Below, in pieces: positions 1 to 11,999 of a DNA stretch of 64,000 bases. The translations under genes were made by a program, and so were the position numbers. The notes under the pieces are model-generated. The model did not search any database. It was not told the DNA's origin and saw only the letters and a list, made by a program, of their open reading frames with translations. The stretch spans positions 3,819,649 to 3,883,648 of the forward strand of contig JAQFVV010000049.1 in NCBI GenBank assembly GCA_028023455.1, written 5' to 3'. Source of the stretch: Epiperipatus broadwayi. Its lineage: Eukaryota > Onychophora > Udeonychophora > Euonychophora > Peripatidae. Position 1 is the first letter of the stretch. The number at the start of each line of letters is the position of its first letter.

Positions 1-376
1 AAAATTATCTGGAATTTACTAAACGTTACTCTCAAATGAAACTTAAACATATGTAAATAAGCATTTATTTTATATAGCACTATGTTTATAATTGTAATAC
101 ATTTAAAGATCAGCCTTTCAAGCTATTATGCATGTGCTTTTTACGAGTGTTAATAATAAATGAATACTTTCATTCCTAACACGAGATATAGTATTTATGA
201 AAGAACAAAATGAATCCACTTATTCTTTCCAACCCAAAAGTGCATGCACAATAGCTTGAAAGGCTGATCTTTAAATGTATTACAATTATAAACATAGTGC
301 TATATAAAATAAATGCTTATTTACATATGTTTAGGTTTCATTTGAGAGTGACATTTAGTAAATTCCAGATAATTTT
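1..376. repeat. Fold-back element, about 137-bp arms
   Basis: Bases 1-135 are nearly the exact reverse complement of 240-376. Both arms contain the stretch read on the plus strand at 255-280 (aaggctgatctttaaatg). The spacer at 136-235 is itself present in reverse complement at 482-577. Calling the arm A and the spacer B, the order on the plus strand is A'(1-135), B'(136-235), A(240-376), B(482-577), A(578-660). No ORF or transposase is visible. The window edge may cut the element. It is a mobile or rearranged repeat of unknown class. Confidence 0.8.
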
Positions 377-481
377 GTCGACATCATTCATTCAGATATC
401 GTAAACAGTAATTTAAAATGAGTGGTTTATCCACATGCTTTCATTTTCAATACTTAAGATTTGCCCATATATAAGCATTTG

Positions 482-660
482 GGTTGGAAAGAATAAGTGG
501 ATTCATTTTATTCTTTCATAAATACTGTATCTCATGTTGGGAATGAAAGTATTCATTTATTATTAACACTCATAAAAAGTGCATGCACAATAGTTTGAAA
601 GGCTGATCTTTAAATGTATTACAATTATAAACATAGCACTAAATAAAATAAATGCTTATT
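482..660. repeat. Second copy of the opening fold-back unit (B-A order)
   Basis: Bases 482-577 are the reverse complement of 136-235, and 578-660 are a direct copy of 240-322, so the block is an inverted copy of 1-235. Divergence is a few percent by eye. The linker 377-481 is unique here. Together with 1-376 it forms a nested three-arm inverted-repeat cluster. Confidence 0.75.
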
Positions 661-2515
661 CAATGTTGTTAAAAAATTACAGAATATTATATTACATACA
701 GAAAACAGTTTTCTTTGGGAAATTTTGTAAACTATTGGGGAATAAATGCTAAAAAATAGAAATAAAAAATATTAGTCATTCAATACACCAACATTAATTT
801 TACAAAATAAATTGCTTGACTTTAAAGATTTCATGTTAATATAAATTAAGTGTTTAATATCCAGAAAGTAAAAATGGATATTTAATAGATATTAAAATTA
901 AAAATTATGCTGATTAATAAAAGTTTTAGTTATATTACTTTTCTGCAGGGTATAGATGATTTGAATTCTCTTGCAGTGTATTTTATTCAGTTGGGAAAAA
1001 GTCAAACTCCAAACAAATTTCTATTATGTATATATTAAGAAATTTTAAAAGGTAGTCTATTAGTATATATATATCAAAATAAAAAAACTTATATTTAAGT
1101 AGCAATCAAAAGTTGCACATAATGCAACCATCGTACCTTTCTAAGTCACTGTTGTTGTTTTGTTTTGATTTAATGTGCAAATATGAGTTTTTAGTCTCAC
1201 TACACATTTATATGATGAAAAAGCTATAACTAAAATATATTTATTTTACACAAGTATACATATGTGAACATCAGATAAATATAATTACAATAAATGAATA
1301 TCTCATGTACTTTAGAGAGTATTCCATCAGATAAAACACTACACTCGTTAATATGACTCATGAATCCAAGAAAGAGATAAGATAAAAGAAAACTTAAAAT
1401 ATAGGAAAGAAGAGGTAAGATAAATTGTTAAATTTTTATTACAGTCTCTTAATCTGACAAAATCATTAATTCATGAAAGCTAGAAAACTAAGAGTATCAT
1501 ATTAACATTATTTATACCTTGAGACATTTCATTAACTTTTAAAATATAAAATTGATTTGATAATAAGCAGAACTTTGTTGATATCAAATATTAAATGAAA
1601 GATATTCATACTGTCATCAATCGATATAAATGAAGCTAAAAAAATAATTTACATTGGAATATTTAATTATAAAAAGAATGAAATTCGCAATCCTATAGCA
1701 AATTTAATTTACTGAAAAAAATTATGTGATTTATTTATGGGCACAGTAGTTCTGAAAACAAAAGACTTTTTGAGAATCAATAGACAAGTAAATAATTTAT
1801 TATTTAACTTTTACATTGACTAAAAATATGTTTAAATACCTATTTCTATAGCAAAAGTCTTTCCACCTGGGCAAACAGTAAAGAAAAAGGCATTACTCAG
1901 CACAGTCATTATCAAGTGATTAGAGTTTGAGTATATTTTCATCATGCTTTCCCTTCAAACTAAAAGTAATTCAAATACACATGACCAACCAATATTGGAT
2001 TGTAAGATGGATTAGCAATGGGATGGCCATTAGAAAAAAATCATAAACCTTATTAGAACTGCAAACATTTTAGTTTCTTGGCCTGGGTTCAAAACATCAT
2101 AGATATGCCAGATAATATATATATAATTATGATTGGCTTTTAAAAGTTTAGACATCTCATATTTTCAATATCACTTTTCAGTTAAAAAATATTAATTACA
2201 CATCTAATACTGTCTTATTTATAGTGTTATTTTAAATGGAGTAGAGATTTGGATAATAAAAAGGAGGAAGCAATTAGAAAAAAAAAAAAAATATAAATAA
2301 CAAAACAAAAACAGACTGAATGTATAAATAATAAATCGAAAGTTGCTAATTATAAAAATGAATTAAGAAATTATGGATAATATATTGGTAAAATGTGTTG
2401 AAAGTATGAAATAGAGTAAAACAAAATAATTAAAAAGAACGAATGGTTATTTCTTTGGAGTTCATAAGATGTTATAAACCGGAAGTGCAGAGTTGAGTTA
2501 CAATCCATGTATTTT
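661..2515. other. AT-rich DNA with no recognisable gene or repeat
   Basis: Only short ORFs, A/T runs (for example poly-A at 2279-2292) and simple AT-rich sequence are seen. No coding pattern, tRNA or repeat partner elsewhere in the window was recognised. Confidence 0.6.
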
Positions 2516-2519
2516 ACCA

Positions 2520-2725
2520 GTAGAAAAACCCACCACCTGAACACAAGTCAGATCCAAACTCAGCTGGTTCAAACTGAATTCAAACCCAACTCACCAGCTC
2601 AGATTAGCATAAATCGACAGCACAGTGCTATGCACCAAGAAACTAGCTCAACGGTTGGTGAGGATCAGAGACCCCTGAACTGACATTAATATCTAATAAT
2701 AAACTGACTAAAATAATTTTAAATC
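2520..2725 (+). other. GC-richer patch with weak Pol III box-like motifs
   Basis: This patch is clearly richer in G+C than its surroundings. It contains tagctcaacgg near 2645, which fits the tRNA A-box pattern, and an imperfect B-box-like aatcgaatc about 70 bases downstream. No cloverleaf can be folded with confidence and no poly-A tail is evident. It could be an old tRNA-derived SINE head or chance. Confidence 0.25.
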
Positions 2726-3815
2726 GAATCATATGTATATGTTAGGGTTGCCAACACAGACAGCGAGTATTAACATTAAAATAAGCATAAAAGAATTAAG
2801 AACTAAGAAACCAAGTGTGTTTAGAAAATATTTAATAATAATAGTTGGTGTTTTAATTTTAATAATGGTTATATTAATTAATTCTAGTCCTTAAACAAAG
2901 TTTACAATTATAATAAGAGTGGCGGTCCTTATTATATGGCAGTGAATATTACGCAATATTTGAAAGTCTATGTCTATGCCCCCAACAAGCAAATAAAGGC
3001 AGATAAAGGTATTCATTAGTAAGGGAAATTATTACTCTAATTTTTTTTACGAAAGAATGTGATATTTATTTTCACATTTGCAAATCCATTCATGAAGAGC
3101 AAGATATGTATTTTAGGGCATAAGTTTTAATCTTTATTAAAAAACTTATTTTGAGATATAACGAAAAATTTGTTGGACTTTAATTTAAATCACTTCATCA
3201 CGAATTATGAGCATCAGAGCGGGCTTTACTAGAACAGAGAGGTAATGGTGCTGATGAATTATGAGCTATAAAGTGAAATTGAAAGACAATGGCTAGTCGA
3301 TAATCAAAGTCCTATGGTGGCTTGATCTGACAAGTCTTATGCCCTTTGACTAATATGAACAGGAGAGGAAGTGCTTTCTTCCTCGATAATTTAAAATAAC
3401 AGAAATTATCATTGACCAGCCTAACGGAGTGAAAGATAGCCCTATGCCAGCAATGTTGAAGATGATGACTTGCTAGTCACCATTTGAAAAATAAAACCCA
3501 GTGATAGCATGCTCTACGTGATGATTTGATCAATTTCATTAAAGTCAAATGAGCTTTTAACTAAAACAATATTAAAGTATTTGCAAATCATATTAATTAT
3601 GCCCAATCATCGTGCCCTTCCTGAATCTAAATAGCAATTAACTGAAATTTGAATTAGAGTATATTTAGTTGATTCCTTTATTGACCCTTTTGCAAAAAAC
3701 ATTTTAAGATTATATTTGAATAATAAACAAATATTAGTGAAACGAGAAAATAGTGGTGGCATAGATCAGAACGGAGCTAATAATTTATTATTAGCCAATC
3801 CCAAAAATAATAAAC
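2726..3815. other. Non-coding stretch, slightly GC-richer at 3,200-3,550
   Basis: No long ORF is present. The 3,200-3,550 part has higher complexity than the surrounding AT-rich DNA and may be an old transposon fragment, but no domain can be read in any frame. Confidence 0.4.
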
Positions 3816-3819
3816 ATGT

Positions 3820-3957
3820 AATAATTTCTTTCAACTCGATGATTGATAGAACTTATAAATTTAGTTCCAATGGGTGAGAACTACTATTAGAATTAATATT
3901 ATATTATTTGTGTGAGGCAAATAGAACAAAGGAGCTCATCGAGTCGAAAGATTATTG
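3820..3957. repeat. Imperfect inverted repeat around an ACTCGATGA motif
   Basis: The segment near 3822-3845 (ctttcaactcgatga) is repeated in inverted form near 3936-3953 (tcatcgagtcgaaag). Arms of about 25 bp flank roughly 90 bp. It may be the terminal inverted repeats of a very small MITE. No clear target-site duplication was identified. Confidence 0.45.
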
Positions 3958-4149
3958 GCCTATAATTAAAGTAACAACATTAACCATTTACACAAATATA
4001 TATATATAATATAATAAATGAACCACCAAGTAAGAAAAGAGAAAGTTAAAGACTAGAAGTTGAGAAAATTATGATATAAGTTTACAGTAGCATGAATAAA
4101 AGGTTTTATAAAGATTATTACATTAAAGAATAAAAGAGCTCTAAAAGGG

Positions 4150-4615
4150 AGTGTAAAGTAAAGTTCGAAACTGGCCAGAAAGATTAAGGTTCATTTGGAA
4201 ACATATTACCCAATTCTTCTGAGGCTGGTTCTTAGTTTACACGTCCATGTTGGTAAAAACGTAGGCATGCATTTAGTCGATTACTTGAACAGCATTTTAG
4301 TGGCTTTTTATAATTTGAGCAGCATGATTGGTCCTGAAAAAATTCAGCAGCTTCATTGAAGATTTTTAGGGGACTTCAGGAACAAATAGCCAGATTCCTG
4401 ATGTTTTAGCCCTTCACCATGATTAAAACACTATTTAATTTTATAATTTAAAAATGCACAGAGTTTACTGCACTTCTCTACAACAAAGGTGGCTTCCTTT
4501 TTTCCAAACTTTTCAGCACTATATATACTGTCCTCTCTGATGCCTTTAGGCTAGTGCTTCTTTCATTATCAATGTTTTTAGATACATTCCTTCGATAAGG
4601 CTTTCAAACTCATTA
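4150..4615. other. Non-coding, moderately complex stretch
   Basis: Base composition is a little less AT-rich than average. No protein domain or RNA gene is recognisable in six frames. Confidence 0.35.
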
Positions 4616-4619
4616 ACTT

Positions 4620-4649
4620 GAATTCATTTTCTAATTAGAAAATGAATTC
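4620..4649. repeat. Perfect 30-bp palindrome
   Basis: The sequence reads gaattcattttctaa followed by its exact reverse complement, with no spacer. A second, shorter inverted repeat follows directly (aaaatcagaaaatgatttt). No function is evident. Short perfect palindromes can arise by chance in AT-rich DNA, but 30 bp without mismatch is long. Confidence 0.8.
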
Positions 4650-5039
4650 TTAAAATCAGAAAATGATTTTAATTAGGAAATCCTTATCTTTTTTTCTAAT
4701 TAATAAAACTTTAACTGTTGTTTTTAAAAAGGGAAAATCTGAAAGCTTATCGAAAGAATGTAGCTTTTAATCAATAAAACTTTAACAAATTATTTAAAAA
4801 TAAAATCAAACATTCCGATGACGCAATGAAACTTTAAACAATTATATATATTTAAATATTTACAAATATATACTCACAATCTACGCAGTTATAATATATA
4901 AATTCATGAATAATTCTATCATGAATTTATTAATAGAATTGATCAATTTAAATCTGAAACTAATTATTTGAATACCCATTTATGAAGTAAGTTTTTCTTT
5001 ATGGAAATCAGTGTGGATTGAACGTATAAAGCCACATTG

Positions 5040-5275
5040 CATTGGAAATTTAAGGTTAGTACTAGGGTTTGAAGTGGGCTTATGGCTAGATGTCATGAAG
5101 CTAGGATCGAACTCAGATCCGACTGCTTCAGTATATACAATTTCAGTTCTAACTCTCTACCTCTCATTAAACAACGCAGTGCAAGCTAAATCCCTAAATC
5201 CTGGTGTAAATAAAAACATTTTCACATTATCGCGCAGAACTTGTCTTTGGCAATTAATTAATGATGATGATGATT
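5040..5275 (-). repeat. Possible old tRNA-derived SINE
   Basis: On the minus strand the segment at about 5105-5125 contains gagttcgatcc, which fits the Pol III B-box pattern. The A-box region upstream is poor. An (ATG)4 run lies at the plus-strand end near 5260-5272, resembling the tail of RTE-mobilised repeats, but it is on the wrong side for a minus-strand SINE. A plus-strand ORF of 107 codons crosses the region and is considered accidental. Confidence 0.25.
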
Positions 5276-5339
5276 CGATAATTACAGAAATATTTTCAGT
5301 TAATAAATTTATTAGTGCAATAAATATATTTTAATCACC

Positions 5340-8300
5340 ATGATAAAGATTAAAGCATTTTATGCTTCTTTAATGAAAAAATTGATTTATTTGATGCGAC
5401 AATTTTCATTTATATTTTAATTAAATCATAGTCGTAAAAAAATTTTTTTTGAATAAAGATTGTCTCTTCCAAAATAGAGACTTTTTTTTTAAATCTAAAG
5501 ATATCTCTATCTTATATTGATGTGGAATTTATTTTATTTCAACAATTATAACAATATTTTTTAAATGTTATTAATAGTATTCAAATATATGTAAAACCAA
5601 ACAATAGTCTAGACAAAATTATTCAAAAGGAAATATTGTGTTATTTCAATCTAATGCGACCTAAGTATTCTTTGAAGTAAGTAAAAGAAAAACATTAATA
5701 GAAATTAATAATAATAATAAAAGAAATTGATTGAAAATTCTAATAAATGAAAATTTCAAATTATTTTGCCGTTTTTTTTTTTGACATAGTTTTAAAAGGC
5801 TTTATAGATAATTCGAACTTCCATTAAAAAAATAAAATTAATGTATTATATTTGAAATTTAATTCACAATTTTATACGAATTATTCAGAACATATTAAAA
5901 AAATTTAAATTCAACTAATTTTTAAAAATGTTTTAATTAATGATTTAAATAAATAAAAAAGTTATATATGGACATAAGATATTTTTTTGTCCTCAAATAA
6001 GTTATATTAATAATGAAGTGAAAATAAAATCTTATCGATTGCAGTTTGTCATTTTTGACTCCTTTTAATCTTAAAAAAATATTATAAAGATCTATCTTCT
6101 CTTTATGAAGGTTATAGACATAGTTCTTCACTGAAAATATTTTATTCTATTTACTGTTTTCCAGTGTCTTTTATGATAAAGTTAGTATATACAAGCGCTT
6201 TAAACACTCTGGGTGAAGAAACTGTTAGTAGTAACAATAAGGCCTAGCACTTTCTAGGTTTTGTCCCTCATATTCATGGCCAAAACAGATTTTAAATCGT
6301 TGTTGTGATATTAATAAATGATAATGTATGTAAATGCATATGTAAATTAACTTGTCAATTTTCTTGAGATAGCAAAAGGTGTGTCGTCACAGCTATTGAT
6401 CGCGTTGTTATCTTTGATGATAAAATACGCTTTTTTAATCTTTATTTTACAATCGTTATTAGCTTTAGCACACACTATTTTGGGGCTGGAGAATTCAAAC
6501 ACATGACCGGCCTAGGATGATCATTAATATAAACAAATAACATTAACACACTATGATGCAAGTAACTCAATTCTATACAATATTTTTATCATATTTAATT
6601 TTTCAAAGTAATGGACACTTTTGACTGTTCAACTGACATTTTCAGAACTTTATATATACAACATATATAAAAGTATCTTTACCATACCAAAAATTATACT
6701 TACAAATCAAATTTCATTACAGATTAGCATATACATTAAAAATTAAATTTAATTAACTTAACTCAAATCTAATTTTATAATAATTTTAACATTTTTAACA
6801 TATTACATTTCGCCAATATTTAAAGATCTTATGGCTTCAAAGTTATTATATATCCATTGCTATGACTATCAGGACACTATATCTTAGTACTATTTCTACA
6901 TCTTTAGACTAGAATTTTGTCAACTGGTTATCTTCAGTGAGAAATATGATGTCATTCATAATATAGTCCCTATACATTATCCAATTGAATAACATTTTGA
7001 AAAAAACTTAAGATTTTGAACCCAAACTAACTTGACTGTATAAGTTATATAGTTTTATATATAAATATATTGATCTGATATTTTGCCATTCTTTTTATTA
7101 AGGTAAATTATGAATGTAGTAATATTCCCCTGCAATTTTTATATTGCTGTGTACAAACAAAAGCAAATTGGTCTTAAATATTTGACTGCAAGACAAAAGG
7201 CATTTTTAGCATCTCTTTATACATGAACCATTAAAAATAATATAACCATTGTATAACAACACAATTGACTGTGTGTGATGATTTTCAATTTTTATTTTTC
7301 TATACTTAATGATAACTTAATACTCATATATTAAAAAATTATGAGATGGATAGCTAAGGTGACTACAAAATGGCTATTGAAACAATCCTAAGCAGATTTA
7401 AAAATTCTGACATGAATTTTTGCAAATATTGGAGAGTATATGTTAAATGTCTTATGCTCTTTCTATTTCTTTGATAATACTGAACATAATTTTATCCACT
7501 TATTGAATATATATTTAGTAGTATTCTAAATTGCAGGTAATGATATAAATTATAAATCATTATAAGATACATATTTGCTAATTTCTTTATTTCTAACCTT
7601 AGATAGAATAATGTTATAATCAAGATTTTACAATTACAAAATATCCTAATCTATTAATAAGAATGCTTATCAAAATGCTGTATAATGGTTAGCATGTTGA
7701 GATCATCACACAAGACTCAAATCTAGAATATATCTCAAGAATTATTTGAGTTTTGAAATAAATCAAAATATTTTCTGTCAATCAACCTAGTCAACCAGTT
7801 TTGTATGAATAACCAGCTTTTCTAGATGAATAATTATGGTCCCAAGAAAATATGAATGAGACACATGAATACTGATGTGGTGAATATAAAACAAGACTAT
7901 AATAAGAAGCCTATGCAAAAGAAAAAAATGTATTACTTAAATGCCATTAAATTATTTTGGAATTTTAGCTAAAGATAGTGAATACTCCTCATATGTGTGT
8001 TATTTTTAAAAATCAAGTAAAAATGGCAGGTAAATTTGATATAGCTATCTTCAGGTATAGTCTCCATATGTTGTTTATTCTGTCATTGATTCCAAAAAAT
8101 ATACTAACTCTGAAGTATGATCTTTCATTTAACTTTGAAATTGCTCTACTCAACATATGATGTCAGACATTGCAAAGATTTCTGAAGTAAAGATACAACT
8201 TTTGAGCCCACAATCTTTCTAAAGATTAATAACCATTTTTACATGACCTTTATTTTGAGGATTTTTCATTCTTAAAAAATTTATATTCTTCGATATCATT

Positions 8301-8730
8301 TACACTTACTTAAAGATATTCATGAAACAAGTTATATATTAAAAATATTTCTATAACCTAACATGATTTTAATGGATCATATAGTGGTGAAGAACAATAT
8401 ATGCATTTATATATGCATGATACCTTTGATTTCTCACTCATGAATAATAATCTCCTTTACAACTGTGCCAACTTTTCCCAATATTCACACTGGATTCCAG
8501 AGTCTAACCTAGATGTTAATACAGTATTTTTACTTATCAGACTTTATACTTGTTAGAGTACATAGTTGCTGGCTTGATGCCTGATATATATGGCAACATC
8601 CCTAGGTTATCATTTTTAAATACTATAATATAAGTAAAAAGACAATATATATATTGTTACTAGAAAAATTAGTATCTCTTATCAAAAACATGCCCCCCTC
8701 CCCCGTTGAAAGCAATGCTCAGCAAATTAT
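5340..8730. other. AT-rich DNA without recognised genes
   Basis: No ORF with a recognisable product is present. A weak tRNA-like head (taatggttagcatg near 7686, with a degenerate B-box about 40 bases on) is the only structured item and is too decayed to name. Poly-T runs at 5480-5488 and 5771-5780 are simple sequence. Confidence 0.5.
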
Positions 8731-8731
8731 T

Positions 8732-8838
8732 TAATTTTTTTTTTCCTCATGTGTCATAGCATCAGCCAGGAAGCGAACCCGCTAACCCGGGATACTGCTT
8801 GTAAAGCTTGTAAAGCAGCTGTCGCTGACCTCAACTTA
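8732..8838 (-). mobile_element. tRNA-Val-like minimal SINE, copy 1
   Basis: On the minus strand a tRNA-like head runs from about 8836 to 8759: the remains of an A-box (gttgaggtcagcg), anticodon-arm text tgctttacaagc, and B-box ggttcgcttcc. It ends in GATGC, then tatgacacatg and an A-rich run. The variable region is extended (cccgggttagcgggttcg), as in the copy at 24.1 kb, which marks a subfamily. Poly-A after the head shows retroposition. The first acceptor-stem bases are lost. It is a SINE rather than a working tRNA gene. Confidence 0.8.
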
Positions 8839-9458
8839 TAAATACATCACATAATAATTATATAGATATATAAAAGCCTTTTTCGGTAATACTAATTTTT
8901 TTACCCTTTTCAATATCGTTTACTAATACTAACACGTTGTTATAATATAATAAAGTTTTATATTATTGATTATAAGATAAACAACGTAAAGGAGTTTATT
9001 TCTTAGAATTAAGTTATTTAATTTTCTAACAGAATGTAATCTTTTATTTGTCTTAGCGTATAAACGTTATTCATAGAAGTATTATATTTTAGTATGAATT
9101 AATATGATTTATATTCTAAATAAATAATGTTTCATCAGTTTCAATCTCTAAATATACACTCTTAAATATCAACTCTAGACATCTGCCCTAAAATAAACAT
9201 AAATATGTTTTCAAGCAATAGCATAATTTGACTTTTACAAATTATTACCATGTACCAATTTGCAAGATATATGCTATGAAGATTATTTAGATCAGAATGT
9301 ATCATACGTTAATTAAAAAAATAATTATAATTCGTAAAAAAAACTGAAATATAGATACTAATGGAAAATGTCATTGCTATTTATCTACAATGAATGTCAA
9401 GTGAGTATTCAATTTAAGTTCATGAAAGTGCTCTTATATATATACATTAAAACACAGC

Positions 9459-9600
9459 AAATTCTCCATATAATACTGCCACCCAGTGCAAACCAAAGTA
9501 ATCAATGGATGCAAAAAGGTTTGTGCATAAAATCCCTATCTAGTGCCTACTCATTCAATATTCCCAGACTAGTTTCCCCTAGCCACCACTTTTTACCTAT
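9459..9600 (-). repeat. Fold-back family member, truncated, with GAAAC-TA-GTC end
   Basis: It shares the arm text of the copies at 14.0 and 18.9 kb (aatcaatggatgc, gcataaaatccctatcta, tgcctactcattcaat). On the minus strand the arm starts with GAAAC at 9576-9572, TA, then GTC at 9569-9567, the 3' half of the hammerhead-like core seen in the other copies. The first half of that core is missing here: the sequence breaks off into tagccacc. One arm is present. A 96-codon plus-strand ORF across it is accidental. Confidence 0.7.
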
Positions 9601-9660
9601 TTATTTAACTATAAAGCTACGAGTCCAAAAAAAAAAAAACACAATATCTTTGGGTTAAGT

Positions 9661-9916
9661 GATTATTACGAAGAGACCCCATAGCTAGAAATTTTTTGGA
9701 CGTAGCGTGCGCCATCTCTTGGTCAATTTTGGTTGCAATTTCTTCATTTTAGGCTTATTTGATAGGAAATTCAATGTTTAAAATTGTAGTTCTAAAAACA
9801 TCTGCATATAGCGTTATATTTTTTTTTTAAAAAATCAATTTTCTTTACTGCCTATTGGTTCATAGGTGTGTCTTTTTCTCTGATTGGATACCTACCAAAT
9901 CTGGAAATGTCTTCTA
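9661..9916. other. Unassigned non-coding segment before the tandem array
   Basis: A moderately complex sequence with no ORF or repeat partner. It includes cgtagcgtgcgccatctc near 9703, an unusually GC-rich patch for this window. Confidence 0.4.
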
Positions 9917-10905
9917 GGCGTGTTTCTAAATGACTGATTCAGAAATGAAAACGAATACATGTTCGTAATTGATTTTGATGTAAATAATTATATTTATTGT
10001 AATTTTTTATGTTCACAAATAAGATAATATAGTGCTCTATCAAAATATAAAGTTTGACTTGGAAAATTTTAAATATTACAAAAAAAAATACATTTGGAAA
10101 AATAATCCATAACAAAAAACAATTATTGCTACAGACCGTAGGCATGTTTCTAAATGACAGATTCAGAAACGAAATAGAATACACGTTCGTAATTGATTTT
10201 GATGTAAATAATTATATTTATTGTAATTTTTTTATGGTCACAAATAAGATAATATAGTGCTCTATCAAAATATAAAGTTTGACTTGGAAAATTTTAAATA
10301 TTACAAAAAAAAATACATTTGGAAAAATAATCCATAACAAAAAACAATTATCGCTACAGACCGTAGGCGTGTTTCTAAATGACAGATTCAGAAACGAAAT
10401 AGAATACACGTTCGTAATTGATTTTGATGTAAATAATTATATTTATTGTAATTTTTTTATGTTCACAAATAAGATAATATAGTGCTCTATCAAAATATAA
10501 AGTTTGACTTGGAAAATTTTAAATATTACAAGGAAAATACATCTGGAGAAATAATTCGTAACAAAAAACAATTATCGCTTCTGACCATAGGCATGTTTCT
10601 AAATGACAGATTCAGAAACGAAATAGAATACACATTCGTAATTGATTTTGATGTAAATAATTATATTTATTGTAATTTTTTATGTTCACAAATAAGATAA
10701 TATAGTGCTCTATCAAAATATAAAGTTTGACTCGGAAAATTTTAAATATTACAAGAAAAATACATTTGGAGAAATAATCCGTAACAAAAAACAATTATCA
10801 CTACAGACCATAATCAGGCATTTCTAAACTAAAAATTCAGAATTAAAAATGAAATGTAGTACGCTTTCATATTTTGAAGTAAATAATTATATCTATCACG
10901 ATTCT
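9917..10905. repeat. Tandem array, period 224-225 bp, four full units plus a decayed fifth
   Basis: Unit starts marked by ggcRtgtttctaaatgac lie at 9917, 10141, 10366 and 10590, giving spacings of 224, 225 and 224 bp. A degenerate fifth begins near 10817. Units are a few percent diverged and contain the conserved block ttcgtaattgattttgatg. ORFs of 60-81 codons on both strands recur once per unit and only reflect the repeat, so they are not genes. This is a small satellite or minisatellite block. It is not a CRISPR array, because the units are contiguous with no spacers. Confidence 0.95.
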
Positions 10906-11405
10906 TCATTAATTTATACAAATATAAAGTTTGGTTCCAAAAATGTTAAATATTACAAGAAAAATAAGTATGCTGGAAATAAAAAGAGAATTATTTGACA
11001 GCTGGAGAACTGAATAATGACACAATCATTGGTTGGAATATAATTCTTTTGTTTTACTGCTAGTTATTTTTTACACATTTTTCTACAGTTATTAACATTA
11101 TTTTTAATTTTTTGTTACATTTAACCAATTTGAATCTAAAATTATTCAATTTTTAGAAACTGAATTAAAAAAATTCTGTGTATTTTAGATTAATATTTTA
11201 ACAATAGAAACCGGCTGGAAATGAAACGGACGAATCATATTGTTCTCAGATTTAAATAGTCGGCCAATAGAAAATTAGACAAAGATTAAAAAGTTAAAAG
11301 AATCAGTTAAAGGGTTAATAACCATAGTCATTATTATTCATGAGAAAGTTTGGTATTAAACAACTAAACATCACACAGTCATTATTTTCTATGCTTATTC
11401 ATAAG
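10906..11405. other. Non-coding segment after the array
   Basis: No gene or repeat partner was recognised. It includes short AT-rich runs and one GC-richer patch near 11208-11240. Confidence 0.4.
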
Positions 11406-11414
11406 TTGTTAAAA

Positions 11415-11525
11415 CAATAGCAAACTCTTCATACAGTAGTGCCACTCAGTGCATAGTGTGGAGAGTTTGTTATTTTTACTTGCTTGTATAAGCATAGGAA
11501 ATAGTGATCACATGACCTATAGTGG
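11415..11525. repeat. Fold-back family remnant with most of the arms deleted
   Basis: The outer arm ends agcaaactcttcatac and gtgtggagagtttgtt face each other with only about 30 bp between them, so the inner arms and loop are gone. The right flank (agcataggaaatagtgatc near 11492) matches the flank that follows the copies at 11.9 and 19.1 kb. The family therefore extends beyond the hairpin itself. Confidence 0.7.
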
Positions 11526-11734
11526 TTTAATATCAATTCTTCCCATGAGATGATGGTGACTATAGTGATTAAACAACAAAAGACTGCAAAATATATAGAT
11601 ATTAAACTGGGTTCAAATCTATATGATTATACGAGTGAATAAGCTTGGATATTTTGAACTCATAGCTTTACAATTAAATAAAAAAATAAAAGATTTCTTC
11701 CAGAGGGTTGCATTAGATCCTAAGATCTAAATGC

Positions 11735-11965
11735 AGTGCTCTCAAACCCAATGCCTCTCACTGATAAAAGCCATAAGCTAAAACTCATCAGGGATATTGG
11801 ATGAGTAGCCGCTAGATAAGAATTGTATGCACAAAATTTCTCAAATTCATTGAATACTACAGTTTGCGCTGGATGAGATTACTGTATGGAGAGTTTGCTA
11901 TTGCTTAACAGTTTGTGTAAGCATAGGAAATAGTAATCATATGATATTTAGTGGTTTAATATAAA
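11735..11965 (+). repeat. Fold-back family member with hammerhead-like core
   Basis: The left side is short and diverged. The loop (11754-11800) holds the core described in the separate ncRNA entry. The right arm reads outward through gatattggatgagtag, a diverged gcacaaaatttctc, and ctgtatggagagtttgc, then the family tail agcataggaaatagtaatc at 11919. Arms are clearly older than those of the 18.9-kb copy. Confidence 0.75.
11754..11800 (+). ncRNA. Decayed hammerhead-ribozyme-like motif
   Basis: CTGATAA (11761-11767, usual CTGATGA) is followed by a linker A and a 3-bp stem AGC / GCT (11769-11771 with 11777-11779). The stem closes the loop CATAA. Then come A and AAAC (11781-11784, the G of GAAAC missing) and cATC before ggatattgg. 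Copies elsewhere have GGC / GCC in the same stem, so one base pair has changed on both sides, which supports RNA structure in the ancestor. Core changes make this copy unlikely to cut. Confidence 0.5.
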
Positions 11966-11999
11966 TATTAAATTGTTATTTTTTTTAAAACTAAGTTAA

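Noticed and set aside
2520-2725. tRNA gene from A-box-like tagctcaacgg
   Set aside because: No cloverleaf could be folded and the B-box is imperfect.
5011-5334. 107-codon ORF that might be a small gene
   Set aside because: No recognisable domain, no start context, and the region looks like a decayed SINE. The composition is mixed and the end runs into AT-rich repeats.
9939-10794. Six small ORFs on both strands with nearly the same protein sequence
   Set aside because: They repeat with the 224-bp tandem array and exist because the units are copies. There is no sign of coding constraint.
9917-10905. Regular repeats considered as a CRISPR array
   Set aside because: Units of 224 bp are contiguous, without unique spacers, and the genome is eukaryotic.
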